Origin: Tetragonia tetragonoides | Taxonomy: Eukaryota; Streptophyta; Magnoliopsida; Caryophyllales; Aizoaceae | DNA length: 64,000 nt | Assembly (NCBI GenBank): GCA_038025085.1 | Contig: CM076145.1 | Coordinates: forward strand, 17,404,500 to 17,468,499 | Direction: 5' to 3' | Shown here: piece after piece, positions 1-12,045 of the stretch | How positions within the stretch are numbered: the stretch's first letter is position 1 | Layout of the letters: every line of letters begins with the position of its first letter | Translations under genes and position numbers: made by a program | The notes under the pieces: generated by a model | Told to the model about the DNA's origin: nothing | Seen by the model: only the letters and a program-made list of their open reading frames with translations | Database searches by the model: none

Positions 1-1586
1 AAGAACCAAGGATGAGACAATCGGGCCAAAATGATTTGGAATGAATTTCAACCAATTTGAAAAGATCTTGGGCATCAAAGGCCATATTTAGAGATCCGAC
101 ATTAACTAAATCTAAGAAGAGAGGATGGGCAGTCATCTTTTCGAAAATTCAAACGAATGAATTAGGCGAAAAGGAAAGATTGGGAGTTTAGGGTTTAAAG
201 TGAAGAGAGAGAAAGCAATGATAAGTGAGGGATTGAAAAAAGACGAATATATATAAGGGCGGTAATCATCATTAACTGAAAAGCACGACTACCCATGACC
301 AATGAAAAGACACATGCAAAAGCAACTGTATCATCAAAATGCGGGAAACAAAGCGTCACCGGTACAATAATACAAAATAAACTCGAAGAGTTTATATGTG
401 TATTAGAGAGGCAGTTGTTACGCATGAAATAAAAATGGACTTATAATACAGTAGATAAACTGGTCAACAAAAGTCAAAGTCAAAGAGAATTAAAAGACTT
501 TTGAGAAGTCTTTGTAAAATAAAAAGACTCCATATATATAAACAATTGTACGAAAGGCTAAATATAAATTTGCGTCAGAGAAGGAGAATACGAAGGAAGT
601 CAGGAGAGGTGGAAGACGTAGGGGAAGTTGGACACTAGCATGAAGAAAGTGGACAGAGAGAAGAACTGCAAGATCATGGACAGTTATCTCAAGCCCCTAT
701 AAATACAAAGAAGAACAGAAGAACAAGGCAACAGAGCTCATATTGACAAGACGTCAAAAAAGTAGTTTTTAGAGTAGTGTATCTTAGGAGTAGATTGTTA
801 ATTTAGGCTCTTGAAGCGTGTAACCCAGCCACTCAGCAATGGCGCCTTCTTTTGAGGTATAGTTGCTTTTATCCTTTGTTTTTATGATCTGAATCGAATG
901 TGTGCCTTACTCTGATCGAATGAAGTATGTTTAGTATTAATTCCTAAATCCTGCTCTTTTAAAGTTCCAATTTATGCTTGTTCATGTGGCTTTCTCTGAA
1001 GTATTCGAATACATACATATGTGCGTATTATAAAATGTCACTATTGATAAGTGTCCACCGTTTGACCGAGTAGGAGTTTGGGGATGGAAGGGTAGTTTCG
1101 AATAGGGAGCGGCCTGCTCTAAGATAGTCCTCGACCTTATTTAGGACCTTTTTAAGGGACGTAGGACTGCCCCTCACGGTTGCTTGTGACCCCTAAGTAA
1201 GAAGCACATCAACAACCAGACAAACAGTTGCACATCAATATTCAGCTTAGGTTCAGATCAGTTTCTAATTTATGGAATTCTGACACATAGGCTTTTGTCT
1301 ACTGATTTTATAAGCAGATAGAAAAAGTTAAAAAGATATTTAGAGGCTTTAGCTTCTATAGAACATGTTAACGGAAGGTTGGAGGTTAATATGGTAAACA
1401 GGTGAATTAAAATAAACAGAAAATAGAACTAAACTAACCTAATTGGCTAATTCTATTGGTTTACATGTGAAGCAAGTATAGTTGAAGCACTAATCCTACA
1501 ACTTACTACAACACTAATAACGCACCATAGCAGTATGAGTCTAATTAGTAGTCTTGCAAACTAGAAGAACTAGGAACATCTGATAC
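1..1586. other. Unassigned non-coding sequence left of copia-1
   Basis: I see no recognisable protein, RNA gene or paired repeat ends in this stretch; the longest reading frame (195-425, minus, 76 codons) has no recognisable domain. A clear TATA-like motif lies at 697-706, followed by about 150 bp without long frames. That could be the promoter and start of an LTR or of a host transcript, but no matching second LTR is present in the window. AT-rich, moderately repetitive character. Confidence 0.5.
697..706 (+). promoter_or_regulatory. Possible TATA box (CTATAAATAC)
   Basis: CTATAAATAC after a C-rich flank is a good plant TATA-box match. No coding frame follows closely, so it may belong to an unidentified LTR or a non-coding transcript. 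Low confidence. Confidence 0.3.
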
Positions 1587-1800
1587 TGACAAGATTGAGG
1601 CAGAAAAGATGATATTTGTATTGATTATCACCCAATATATATACACAGCCCTAGTATCTATACATATCTTTTAGAATATGAAAATAATTTGTATATGGAA
1701 ACAATCCTAAACAATATCAAACTCTATGATAACTTGCCATATTTCAGGCGAAAACGAACTTTCCATAAGTCACGCCTGAAATCTCGCAGATCTCGTAACA
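1587..1800 (-). repeat. 3' LTR of copia-1
   Basis: 214 bp, TG...CA bounded, nearly identical to 6303-6516. Differences are scattered single bases (for example around 1592-1600 and 1675-1690), so the insertion is not very recent. Confidence 0.93.
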
Positions 1801-1816
1801 CCCCCCCTCAAGTTGG
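1801..1816 (-). other. Polypurine tract of copia-1
   Basis: On the minus strand CTTGAGGGGGGG abuts the TG that opens the 3' LTR. This is the position and composition of the plus-strand priming site of copia elements. Confidence 0.8.
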
Positions 1817-4800
1817 AGCATGGGGGTTCACGATGCCCAACTTGCTTAATAATATATCAAACTGCTTCTTTCCTAGAGCCTTGGTAAATAAGTCAGCCAA
1901 TTGCACTGTCGTAGGCACATATGATGGTTCAATCAGACCTTCGGTAATAGCATCTCTAACAAAGTGACAATCGACTTCATTATGCTTTGTGCGTTCATGA
2001 TAAACCGGATTGCGGGCAATGTGTAAAGATGATTGACTATCACAAAACAATGGTATAGCTTTGGATGATGAACACTCAAACTTAATAACAAACCTTTTAA
2101 CCACTTGAGTTCACAAGAATGGCAGCCATGGATCGATATTCTGCTTCAGCGGAAGACTTTGAGACAGTAGTTTGCTTCTTTGTTTTCCATGAGATAGGTG
2201 ATTGACCAAGAAATACCAGCCAACCGGTCAAGGATCGCCGTGTGAGGGGGCAGGCAGCCTAGTCTGAATCACACCATCCGTTTAAAGATAAGTCACTGTC
2301 AGCGCGCAATAAAATACCTTGACCTGGAGTTCCCTTTAAATAACGCACTACGCGGAAAGCGGCCACCCAATGTTCTTGGCGAGGATCTTGCATAAATTGA
2401 GATAAAAGATGAACAGAATATGCCAAGTCAGGTCGTGTGACAGACAAATACACAAGACGACCTACAAGACGTCGATAGGATTCTGGATCATCAAGTTTGG
2501 CACCAATGGCATGACCTAACTTGTGATTTTGTTTAATAGGAGTGTCTGCTGGTTTTGCCCCCAAGAGGCCGACCTCAGTAATAATATCAAGAGTATACTT
2601 TCTTTGACAAAAAATAAGCCAGTTGAACTCCGAGCTACCTCAATTACCAAGAAAATATTTAAGTGGACCAAGACCTTTCTTATGAAAGCAATCACCCAAA
2701 TAGGCCTTGAAAGCACTTAAAGCAACAGAATTATTGCCAGAAATAATTAAATCATCAACATACACCAAGACATGAGCTGCACGCCATCTTTAGTGTAAGT
2801 AAACAATGAATAATCAGAGTAAGACTGAAGAAATTCATACCCTTTCAAAGCAGTAACCAGTTTTGCAAACCAAAAACGGGATGCCTGTTTTAAGCCATAT
2901 AAAGATTTGCGAAGACGACAAACCAGATTTGGCTCCGATGACGTGAAGCCAGGAGGTAATTTCATATAAACTTCCTCATCAAGATCACCATGGAGAAAGG
3001 CATTATAGACATCCATTTAGCGAAGTTCCCAATTCTTGGAAGCGAGAATGGCTAGAAAGGCACGAATGGTTTCCATTTTGGCAATGGGAGCAAAGGTCTC
3101 AGAGTAATCCAAACCCTCGATTTGATGATTTCCAAAAATAACCAAGCGAGATTTTAACCGCTCAAGATCTCCATTGGAGAGGTATTTCCTCTTATAAACC
3201 CATTGATTTCCCAGTGCACGCTTGCCAGGTGGAAGTGATTCGAGAGTCCAAGTACCATTATCCTCCAAGGCTTTAATTTCTTCTTGCATAGCCTTCTTCC
3301 ACCCATCATCTTTCATGGCCTCCTTAAAAGACCGAGGTTCCTCTCCTGTAGTGACAGCTGCAAGAAACTTGCGATAGGGCATAGAGAAATTGTCACAATT
3401 AATATAATGTGCTATAGGAAAAGGAGTACCTAAGGTATGCTGTGGAAGAGAAGTAGCAGTGTTCGATGGACTCTCTTTAACAACGCTGTGAGTAACAAAA
3501 TCCCTTAGGAGCACTGAAGGGGTTTTAGTGCGCTTTCCACGACCCAAAACTTCTTCGAAACCCTGATTATTTAAATCTGCCTTCAGTATGGTTAGACCCA
3601 AACCCATTTTGGATAGAGTCGTTCATAACACTAGGCTGCTCTATTTCTGTTGGGCTTGCCGGACTTGTGGTTTGGTCAGACCCAGTATTGACAATGGCAG
3701 AGGAATTAGGGTCATTGGGGATAATAGGCACATCTAGACCCTCATCTATTGTATCCCTGGTATTAGGGACAGTGGCAACAGTGGAGTCATCCAAAAAATC
3801 CCCAAAGTTTAAATCAATATCCACATCCATATCAAAATGATCCGTTGGCCTAATATTGCTAGCTTCTATGTCAACAAAGGGAAAAATCTCTTCAAAGAAT
3901 TTTACATCTCTTGACACAAAGAACTCATGTTTATCAAGATCATAAAGCTTCCATCTCTTTTGACCAAAAGGATACCCAACAAATATGCATTTACGGCTAT
4001 GGCTCGCAAATTTATCCCCCTTTGTCTTTTGGTTGTGGGCAAAACATAAAGACCCAAACACTCGAATGGCATCATAAGTTGGAGAATAACCAAAAAATTT
4101 CTCAAAAGGAGTGTGATTGTCAAGGACAGTGGAAGGAGTTCTATTGATTAAATAGGCAGCGGTCAAACCACTCTCCCCCCAAAAGTAAATAGGCAAATTT
4201 GCTTGGAAGCGCAAGGCGCGGGCAACATTTAGGATGTGTTTGTGTTTTCTTTCAACTCTCCCATTTTGTTGTGGTGTCCCAGGGCATGAGGTTTGAAATA
4301 TGATACCACAAGCAGTAAAATAACCAAGCAAACACCAGAACTCCGTTCCATTATCACTCCGAACAATTTTTATGGTTTGAGAAAATTGTCGCTCAAACAT
4401 AGCAACAAAAGAAATAAATTTAGAAAAGACCTCTGTTTTATCATCCATCAAATAAACACACACAGGCCGAGAAAAATCAACCACGATAGTCAAAAAATAT
4501 CTAGCACCACAAGAAGATGTATGACGATAGCCGCCCCACAAATCAATATGAATTAATTCAAAATTTTGACTAGCTTTATTCTCACTCAAAGAAATTTTTT
4601 CTCTGGGATGTTTAGCTCTAAAACACACTTCACAGGCTTTATTCAAACTACCTTTAGAATTACAAACGGGGAAAAGCAATTTTACTATTTTTTCTGAAGG
4701 ATGCCCCATCCTAGCATGCCAAAGAGCCGAAGAAGAAGCGTTCGCGTCCACTGTGACTGTTTGCACTGTTTGTGGTCCTTTGAAGTAGTAGAGTACATCT

Positions 4801-5360
4801 TGCTTACTTCCCGTTCCAATCAGCTTTCTCGTTTCGTCCTGTTTAGCACACACATATCGATTAAAAATGACAATACTATCCAAATCATCACACAATTGTG
4901 ACACGGACAATAATCTGCAATTTAAGAGAGGGACATAAAGAACATGAGTGAGAGTCATAGCATCCGTTAATCGCATTGATCCCTTCTTTGTTTCAACCAC
5001 TTTCTTTCCATCAGGAAGACCAACGAGACATAAGATGTTTTTCACACCGAATAATTGAGAAAGATTACCAGTAACATGATTAGATGCACCTGTATCAATG
5101 ATCCAAGAATGAACATTAATCTTACCACTCAAACGATTACCGGAAACAGTCATATTACCAAAGACACTAGCAAGCGCCTTCCATTGATCAGCAGAAAATA
5201 ATTCTGCAGATGGTGTTCCAGTAGGTTCTAAAACAACTGCAGCATTGGCACGGACCCCTCCTCGACCACGTCCTATCGCGAGAGAAGAAGAAGAGGTCGT
5301 TGATTGTTGGTTACGACCAATCATCAGTTTGGTCATACCTGATCCGCTGTCAGACTTCAC
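1808..5360 (-). pseudogene. copia-1 pol: protease-integrase-RT-RNase H, broken
   Basis: Encodes the copia polyprotein read from 5360 downwards. The 597-codon frame 5360-3567 holds the aspartic protease (motif WIIDTGASNHVTG near 5100), the GAG-pre-integrase segment (LWHARMGHPSEK near 4730) and the integrase core (about 4570-4070, with HIDLWGG, RSDNGTEFW and NGRVERKHK as the D, D and E motifs). RT follows in shifted frames: 3607-3017, 3016-2747 and 2564-2259. The YVDD catalytic box is readable near 2750-2775 only after a frame change. RNase H occupies 2104-1808 ([13 protein letters not shown]). The frame breaks near 3600, 3016, 2745, 2565 and 2200 show this is a pseudogene. Codon positions between breaks are otherwise well kept. 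Confidence 0.92.
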
Positions 5361-6240
5361 ACGATCCTCCCACCTTTCTGGATATCCATGAATTTCAAAG
5401 CAATTAGTTACTTCGTGGCCTGTCTTCTTACAGTAGGTGCAGGAGAGATGTTATTTATCAGGTTTCTCTATTTTGCCTCGTGTGCACCCACTAATTCGCA
5501 CAGAAAATCCAACAACGTCGGACTTTTCCTCGGGCAGAGCCGAAGATGTTCTGACTCGTTCATCTTGAATAACAAGCTGGTAGGCACGGCTGAGAGAGGG
5601 CAGAAGATCTTGAGTAAGAATATTTGATCGCAAAGGACCATAAGAATATAAGATGGAGTATATAAACCCATCAGAAATTCATGAAGCATATCCTTTGCAC
5701 GACGACGCTCATGTTCAAGGCCTGCGGTATACTTTGTACAGCAAGAACAAGTAATCAAGGGTTCATGGTTATGCAATTCCTCCCATAGAGCCGTGAGTTT
5801 TCCATAGTAAGAAGCAACTGACATGGATTTGGTTTGCTTACAGTCAGAAATGGCCGCTTTTAATTGTTGTATGCTTGGTCCATTCGTAAGAGCAAATCGC
5901 TCCTTAAGCGTCTCCTATCGACGCCTGGCGTCTTTATATTTGGACAAGGTACTTTCACTTCTGCTGTGATGGTATTCATAATCCAAGATACCAACATGGC
6001 TTGAATTGTATTCCAATCATCTTGTGTGCAAGGAGGTTTTGGAGATACAATCGTACCATCTAAAAATCCGAACTTTCTTAGAGCTTGAAGGGCCGTCTCA
6101 ATATCACCAGCCCAATCATCATAATTTTCGCCGTTAAATCTGGCCGCAGTAATAAAATCACCAGGTCGATCTGAGGACCTAGGAAATAAGGGAATTTTGA
6201 GTCAATTTTTGGTGGTGGATCTTCCACGGCAATTGTTTAG
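5361..6240 (-). pseudogene. copia-1 gag, broken
   Basis: Continuation of the copia-1 polyprotein toward its N-terminus. From high to low coordinate, an N-terminal gag segment with NGENYDDWAGDIE lies near 6100-6140. A UBN2-type gag segment is at 5824-5468 (MSVASYYGKLTALWEEL). A CCHC zinc knuckle, CTYCKKTGHEVTNC, sits near 5440-5400 just before the protease frame. The pieces are in different frames, so several frameshifts separate them. The knuckle would bind element RNA during packaging. Confidence 0.85.
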
Positions 6241-6290
6241 GGTTTAAGGTTTTTGAGTTTTTGTTTAGGGTTTGTTTAAGGATCTTTCTT

Positions 6291-6302
6291 GCTCTGATAC
6301 CA
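6291..6302 (-). other. Primer-binding site of copia-1 (initiator tRNA-Met)
   Basis: TGGTATCAGAGC on the minus strand lies immediately inside the 5' LTR. It is the standard plant copia site complementary to the 3' part of initiator tRNA-Met. Confidence 0.93.
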
Positions 6303-6516
6303 TGACAGGATTGACGCAGAAAAGATGATCTTTGTATTGATTATCACCCAATATATATACACAGCTCTAGTATCTATACATATCTTTTAGAATATGGAAA
6401 CAATTTGTATATGGAAACAATCATAAACAATGTCAAACTCTATGATAACTTGCCATATTTTAGGCGGAACCGAACTTTCCATAAGTCACGCCTGAAATCT
6501 CCCAGATCTCGTAACA
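6303..6516 (-). repeat. 5' LTR of copia-1
   Basis: 214 bp, partner of 1587-1800. It ends in GTCA followed directly by the primer-binding site. Confidence 0.93.
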
Positions 6517-6629
6517 GATGCACAGAAGCATGCATCGAATGAACAGACTAGGTTGTGTTCTAATTAAAACTAGGAATTTTGCGAGGTTACTAGTATTAAC
6601 TAGTTGCTACCTCATGATTAATCAACTCA

Positions 6630-6931
6630 GGCTCGGTTTGATTCACCTTAATTTTACTTAAATTCAGTTCAGTCCAGTCCAGTCCAGTCCAGTCCAGTTC
6701 AGTTCTTGTGTAACTTTATCACTCATATAACCTTTTATTCCGAAATAGTTTTATGATGATAATTATGTCATCGGAAAGATCTCAAAGCATACTTTCAAAT
6801 TAGTCCAATATTGACTATGTTTGGACGAATTTTAAATGATTAACTGTCAAGTTTAAAAAATCAGTTCAGTTCAGTTCAGTTCAGATCAGTTCAGTTAAAA
6901 TCAGTTTTATCCAAGTGAATCAAACGGAGCC
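6630..6931. mobile_element. MITE family A, full-length copy (302 bp, TCA duplication)
   Basis: Ends are GGCTCGGTTTGATTCACCTT and the inverted counterpart AAGTGAATCAAACGGAGCC, with TCA on both sides (6627-6629 and 6932-6934). Inside are short CAGTC/CAGTT tandem runs (6667-6715, 6866-6900) that make the two arms partly complementary. A 3-bp duplication and a GGC...GCC terminus fit PIF/Harbinger-type MITEs. A second copy of this family flanks the Helitron array near 48.5 and 58.9 kb. Confidence 0.8.
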
Positions 6932-7052
6932 TCAATCTAGGCTGAATTAACTAATCTAGCTTTAGCACTACATAACACATATACAATGGATCCATATTAC
7001 AAGTATGAAACTAGAACATACGACAATAACCACAAATATGACCTGAATAACT

Positions 7053-7640
7053 TCATGTAATTGACTTGATGAAACCAAGTATAAAAACTGTAGTGTGGTT
7101 AACATCTACAAAATTTGCAAGTTGGTAAGTTGATCTCAATAATGCAAGCTTGTCAGCCCCTCCGAAGGCATCTTTTGCATAATGCTTGAAGTTTGAATTA
7201 CTCTTACAGGCAGGAAGCATTATCGTCATTCTTTTAAAGACGAAATGACAACCGTAAGTATATATAACCAAAATCCTAATAAAAACCCCAATCCAAATGA
7301 AATGTAAATCTACTTTTGTCTCCCTTGTTTGAACCAGCCAGCCCAGCTGTCAATTGCCTTTTAAATGGTCATTGGCTCTTGGATACTTGAATTTTCAGGA
7401 TCTTTCATCTTTTGTATCCTTACAAGGGTTGAAAGGAGGAAGGGAGTGACACCTATAAAAATCAGAAACCAGTGCTCCAAACACACTAACTTGCGCACTA
7501 ACAAGCCTTGAACAAAATTGTAACACTAATGAAGGAAAAACAAGATCAACACAAATGAAAGACAAATCACCAATACAGCAGAAAATCATTTTGGATTGAA
7601 TATAACAGTTTCCAGACTTCCAGTTCGCTACACTAAGGTG
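7053..7640 (-). pseudogene. Decayed duplicate of the 8.23-8.70 kb sequence, MED12-derived in part
   Basis: This block repeats, in diverged form, the sequence at about 8440-8690. Shared landmarks are the YTY-CHFVF reading frame (7271-7210 versus 8480-8440) and the plus-strand stretch near 7320-7470 that matches 8540-8680, which is the MED12-derived exon region. It then joins sequence matching 10930-11070 (near 7480-7640). It is therefore a truncated, internally deleted copy of the neighbouring pseudogene. The 7053-7271 frame itself is not recognised as a known protein. Confidence 0.55.
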
Positions 7641-7930
7641 GTGTTTACTTGCTTGCAATCAAATCAATGCAATGCAATCAAATTATAGGGTAGATGTGAG
7701 GTGAAAAAGAAGGAGGGGGAGGAAAGAGATGAGAAAAGTGAGGTTGATTACATCATTCAAAGTAATCACCATTACATGGGAAAAGTTGAGCAATTGTGAT
7801 TACATTGAATGATGCAATCAACCCCACTTTTCTCATCCCTCTCCTCCCACTCCTTCACTTTTCACCCCACATTTACTCTACAAAATGATTACATTGCATT
7901 ACATTTGATTGCAATGAAGTAAACGAGGCC
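7637..7930. mobile_element. Foldback MITE (Tourist-like, 294 bp, TAA duplication)
   Basis: The left arm (from GGTGGTGTTTACTT) and the right arm (ending AAGTAAACGAGGCC) are near-complementary along almost the whole element, about 120 bp each. The transcript would fold into one long hairpin. TAA flanks both ends (7634-7636 and 7931-7933). A TAA duplication and GGC-type ends fit PIF/Harbinger (Tourist) MITEs. It sits inside the duplicated MED12-derived block. Confidence 0.85.
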
Positions 7931-8149
7931 TAAGCATGATCAGCTAGCATCTCGTCAATCAGCCAAAGGGAATAATGAGCAAGAAATGGAACACACTGAC
8001 TAGTCTAGTCAGTATCGTTTGCAGAATCATATATGTGCATGATGGCCAAATTAGAGCTAAGCGATCAATGGCTATAGAAATCATTCGAGCACTATCCTCC
8101 AAAGGGCGACCACTTCACTAATTAGCATGACTTGCCTGTCTTGATCAAA

Positions 8150-8520
8150 CGTTCAGGACATATCTTTGCATAAACTTGCCCAGTTATATCCGAAATAGTA
8201 ACTCCATGAGTGAAGCCCTTAGAACGGGTACTAGAGTTGACCAACTACTTCAAGGGTGACATTCAAACCATAAACTGGAACTACGTGTTCTTCTACCCAT
8301 GACATCTTTTCATGCACAGTTTGCCTGCCTTTGACAATGCTGGTAAGATGCTCTGATAATGCAAGCTTCTGCGTAATGCCTGAAGTTTGGACCACCCATG
8401 GGTGGGGGGTAGAAACTGTTCCAGGTAAGGACATCTTCAACACTCTTTCAAACACGAAATGACAACAGTAAGTATAAACAGAAAACACCTGACAAAAACC
8501 AGTGTCCTTATAGATCAAAT
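8150..8520 (-). pseudogene. Unrecognised coding-like segment downstream of the MED12 remnant
   Basis: A 95-codon frame (8518-8231) is followed, in another frame, by a plausible continuation reading GFTHGVTISDITGQVYAK near 8200-8150. I do not recognise the family. A diverged relative lies at 7053-7271, which supports real duplicated sequence rather than a chance frame. It may be another part of the MED12 gene or a neighbouring gene fragment. Function unknown. Confidence 0.35.
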
Positions 8521-8639
8521 GAATTTTAACTCTACTTTTGCCTCCCTTATTTGAACAAGTCAGCTACTTTACAGCGTCATTGGCTCTTGGGTAGTTGCAT
8601 CTTTCATTATCGGTACAAGGCATGAAAGGAGGAAGGAAG

Positions 8640-10925
8640 TGACACCTAAAAAATCACCAACCAGTGCTCTTCCAGAAATATCCAAAGAAACAGAACCACA
8701 GGTTTCCATCTGTAACTCTGCCTCCTTCAATGGAGATCCTCGCCCAGGTTTGAAGGTTAAAACAATATCTTCATACACAACTCTACTTCCAAGGAGACGG
8801 AGTTTGACAGATGCAAGCAAGGGTCTTGAGCTGTGGCCTGATGGGTCCCTGACAAATTCAATATCGTTAATTGAGTAAAGTGGCAGAAAATGACACACAA
8901 AATCCAGATACCAAGAAATCCACGGCATTTTTAGGGTACTTAGCATGTCCCTCTTAAGCACAGGGAATTCGTCCATAATATGCAACTACCAAAGGCCCAC
9001 CAAGTCACCAACAGTTTATGCCCCCAAAAATATTCAGATATCTGCCCCTTCTCTACCCTTTTGGTACCACCACTCCTTACCCAGTGTTACAAAACTCTTC
9101 AAAGTGTTTTGATAGAAACTACAACATAAAAATCATAACAATATAACAGAGTATGTTAAACAAATTACACATTAGAAAACTAGGCCTCCTAGGTAGACTA
9201 TTCAACAAATCATTTAGGTAATAGCCTATAGAAAACACTTCAATCCGGCCACAAAATTATCCTACATAATTAACTGAAAGGAGGGGCGGTGTTACACCAT
9301 GCAGAGGAATTCTTTTGACACGATAAATACTCTGTCGTTGCGTAGAAAGTGAATGCTTGCAACTAAACCACTAATAAACTGAACCACGATCGCAAACACA
9401 TACAAACAGGATTTTAAAAATTTTGGCTGACCTAGTCAGGTAGCAAGATATGTCGGTGGGTGTTCAAAGTGCTATGATGACACATAATTATAAATGACTA
9501 AGCAGCGTAAACAGTAAAATCAGCACTACTCATTGAACATGCACAAACATCTACATCCCTACAAATAAAATCAATCAAAATATCGAAATACAATAAATGT
9601 CAATTGCATAAAGAAACAATCAAGAAAGTCACACAAGATAATAGAACGTACAAAGTATTTAAAGCATATATACCCGTCTGCACAAATAGTTGGAAGCAGT
9701 CTCACAAGGAGCTGCAGCCGTAATGGCAAGGAAGCCCTCAGAGCTGCAGGAGATAATGGAGTAGAATCTACCGTGGCTGTTGCGGCTTCTGCTGCCCGCC
9801 TACCCAACCCAGGACTCCCACCTGTCATGCTCTTAATGATCCTGTCTGCTTACTTGACCCACAAGTGACCCAGCTTATTTGCTGCTCAATTTCATTCATC
9901 TTCTTAATTAAACTCACTAGCAAACCTGTTGCGAGAAACATCAGAACTTCGATCGATGCAAGCAACAACTAACTCAACCAGAGCTCTTTTACAAACTGAT
10001 ATTTTTAGTTGAGGCCATCAAGATTTGATACCTTACAAGCACCTCTGACATGTCTTTAAAGTCCTCTTGGACCACCTCTCCTTCAAGAGAAAGAGTGTCA
10101 AATCTTCTTTTATCTCCCCAGCTCCCCATTGGATCTGAACTAGAATGACACCAACCCCATGGCTTCCAGAATGGGGCGCTCGAAGAAAAGTCTTTACTTT
10201 CTGCAAGTTAACTAGGCGCTGCATATGGATTTCTCCCAAAAGTACGTCAGGTCCTTCTAAGAACCATTTAACATGTAACAACATTGAATCTTCCAAGTTC
10301 CAACGACCTTCCAAAAAGATGTACCAGTTCTGAAAGAAGAGGAGCAGCATCTGGCATGACTATAACCTCGTAAGGACAATTGAAAAGAAGTTATTCTCAT
10401 TCTCCAAAGAACCACCCTTTTCAGGATTAGGTGAAAGTAAGCGCATTGCCTCTGCTATCGATGGTATAACGAAGTTTACAATGATGTTTGTTCATTTAGG
10501 AAAAGCTTGAGCTCAATCCACTGCCAATGAAACTTCACCGGCTGCAAGGCATCTAAAGCATGCACAAGTCTGTCTGAAAATTTTTGTTTCACTTGTCGGC
10601 ATATTGAAGTTTTAAATCATTAATCCCAGAAGATCGACCGCCATCATCCTGTAAAGGCACTGAATATGGAAATTTATAGTCAATCAATGCATTCAGAAGA
10701 CGCCTAGCACGTAGAGGGACAAAAGCTTTAGCCTTTAAATGTCTATCTGATCCATTCAACTCTAAAGTGGATGCATACCCATAATCTATGGCATCGGAGG
10801 TCACAAGATCAAAGAAACCATGGGTATCCTCAAGCACCCTTTCTAGGCAACTCCAGCAAGGGCAGAAAATGCTTTTGTGGCAAGAGCAATCTCAAATGCG
10901 CGAGTGTGCCTCTCTCATACTAACC
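8640..10925 (-). pseudogene. MED12: MED12 (Mediator kinase-module subunit) pseudogene, part of the C-terminal half
   Basis: Several separated segments read like consecutive parts of plant MED12. From high to low coordinate these are a FEIALAT-type segment (10920-10860), VLEDTHGFFDL...PLRARRLLNALID (10837-10620), a KFHWQWIEL segment (10570-10500), ENENNF and LEDSMLLHVKWFLEGPDVLLG (10430-10200), GGSPGLGRR and SPAALRASLPLRLQLL (9841-9674), and SSRPLLASVKLRLLGSRVVYED (8855-8640). Exon edges look genuine: the 9841-9674 block has CAG at its 5' side and GT at its 3' side, so this is a genomic duplicate, not a processed copy. Frameshifts and stops near 10610, 10480 and 10200 inactivate it. MED12 normally links the CDK8 module to core Mediator in the nucleus. 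The assignment rests on remembered family sequence, but several independent blocks in the right order support it. Confidence 0.75.
9842..10032 (-). other. Probable intron remnant of the MED12 pseudogene
   Basis: Lies between the LEDSMLL block and the GGSPGL block. It contains no long frame and ends with CAG before the downstream exon. The sequence near 9850-9940 recurs at 12565-12650, showing that introns were duplicated together with exons. Confidence 0.5.
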
Positions 10926-11086
10926 GGTGCATTAACAAGACCTAAGAAACATTGAAACACTAAAGAACGAAAAAGAAGATCAACGCAGATGAAAGACAAG
11001 TTAGCAAGCAATACAGCAGGCAATCATTGTAGATTGAATATAACAGCTTCGAAATGGCTACACTACATACGTGTAAAGCTAGCATC

Positions 11087-11392
11087 CAGGGCCGTCCCTA
11101 AGGTTTTAGAGGCCCTGGGGCGGGATAAAAGTGAGGGCCCCTGATGTATGAATAACTTGTTTTATCGCAAAAAAAAAAAAAAAAAAAAAATAGAAGCCAA
11201 AGATATTTGAACTCAGGACCCAATGTACATAAGGAGCAACACAACTCATTTCCAACCAAGGAACCACCCCTTTTTCATGTTTAGTGTTTGCAAGTTTTTT
11301 TATTTAACTTAATTTTTCATTGTTGTTTGGACCCTACTCAGACTGGGGCCCTAGGCGGTCGCCCCTCTGACCACCCCCTTGGGCCGGCTCTG
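11087..11392. mobile_element. hAT-type MITE (306 bp, perfect 8-bp duplication)
   Basis: Ends CAGGGCCGTCCCTAAG and CTTGGGCCGGCTCTG form imperfect terminal inverted repeats. The 8-bp CTAGCATC is present at 11079-11086 and again at 11393-11400. The same site without insertion survives at 13045-13052 in the sister duplicate. An 8-bp duplication and CAGGG ends fit the hAT superfamily. A poly(A) run at 11169-11190 lies inside. No transposase frame. Confidence 0.9.
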
Positions 11393-11410
11393 CTAGCATC
11401 TCATCAATCA

Positions 11411-12037
11411 TAGGGGTGAGCACCGGTCCTGGGTACTTGGACCTGGTCTTGGAATTGGTTTGGACCTGGCGGGTCGGGACCTGAAACTGGTCCTGCCAAT
11501 TCCAATTTTGGGTCCCAAAATTCAGACCTGCTTGGAAGCAATTCCAATTCTGGGTATCATTTTTCTGGATCAAGGACCCAGTGGGCACCTGGTGGGAGCA
11601 ATTCCAAGAACTGGGTACCTGGTGAGACCAATTCCAACAACTGGGTACCTGGTGGGTCTAATTTACAATGCCTACCAATACTACTACTACTTTAGTTTTT
11701 CTATTGCATATGTTACAATTTTGATCTTTTTGATGCTTTAATTCTTTTTTTTTTTGAATTGTCGCACAATCGTAACTCATAGTATTTGGATAGTATTCCA
11801 CTATTCCCATTAAAATTCTACGAGACAAGATGTCAAGCAATTTTTTTCAGTGAGGGATGACGGGAACTGGGTACCTGGTATTGGAATTGGACCTGCCAAT
11901 TCCTAGACTGGGTCTCAGTTTCGAGGAACTGCTCTAACCAATTCCAATTCTGGGTCCCAAATTTGAGAAACTGCTCTAACCAATTCCAATACCAAATTTT
12001 AAAATTTTAAGTGGGTACCTGCTTGCGCTCACCCCTA
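11411..12037. mobile_element. hAT-type non-autonomous element (627 bp, perfect 8-bp duplication)
   Basis: Ends TAGGGGTGAGC and GCTCACCCCTA are inverted repeats. ATCAATCA occurs on both sides (11403-11410 and 12038-12045), and the empty site is visible at 13055-13062. The interior is a run of short repeated words (variants of CTGGGTACCTGGT and CCAATTCCAATTC), typical of sub-terminal transposase-binding arrays in hAT elements. It shares the TAGGGGTGA end with the 1-kb element at 17808. No transposase frame. Confidence 0.9.
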
Positions 12038-12045
12038 ATCAATCA

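Larger units (their letters stand above)
1587..6516 (-). mobile_element. Ty1/copia LTR retrotransposon copia-1 (degenerate, Ale/Retrofit-like)
   Basis: Complete but dead copia element in minus orientation, 4930 bp. Two 214-bp LTRs (1587-1800 and 6303-6516) start TGTTACGAG and end with GTCA on the minus strand. The primer-binding site TGGTATCAGAGC directly follows the 5' LTR, and a G-rich polypurine tract directly precedes the 3' LTR. Flanks GATAC (1582-1586) and GATGC (6517-6521) look like a 5-bp target duplication with one change. Domain order is gag, CCHC knuckle, protease, integrase, reverse transcriptase, RNase H, which is the copia order. Short LTRs and protein motifs suggest the Ale/Retrofit lineage. 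Frameshifts and stops split pol into at least five frames, so it cannot be autonomous. Confidence 0.95.
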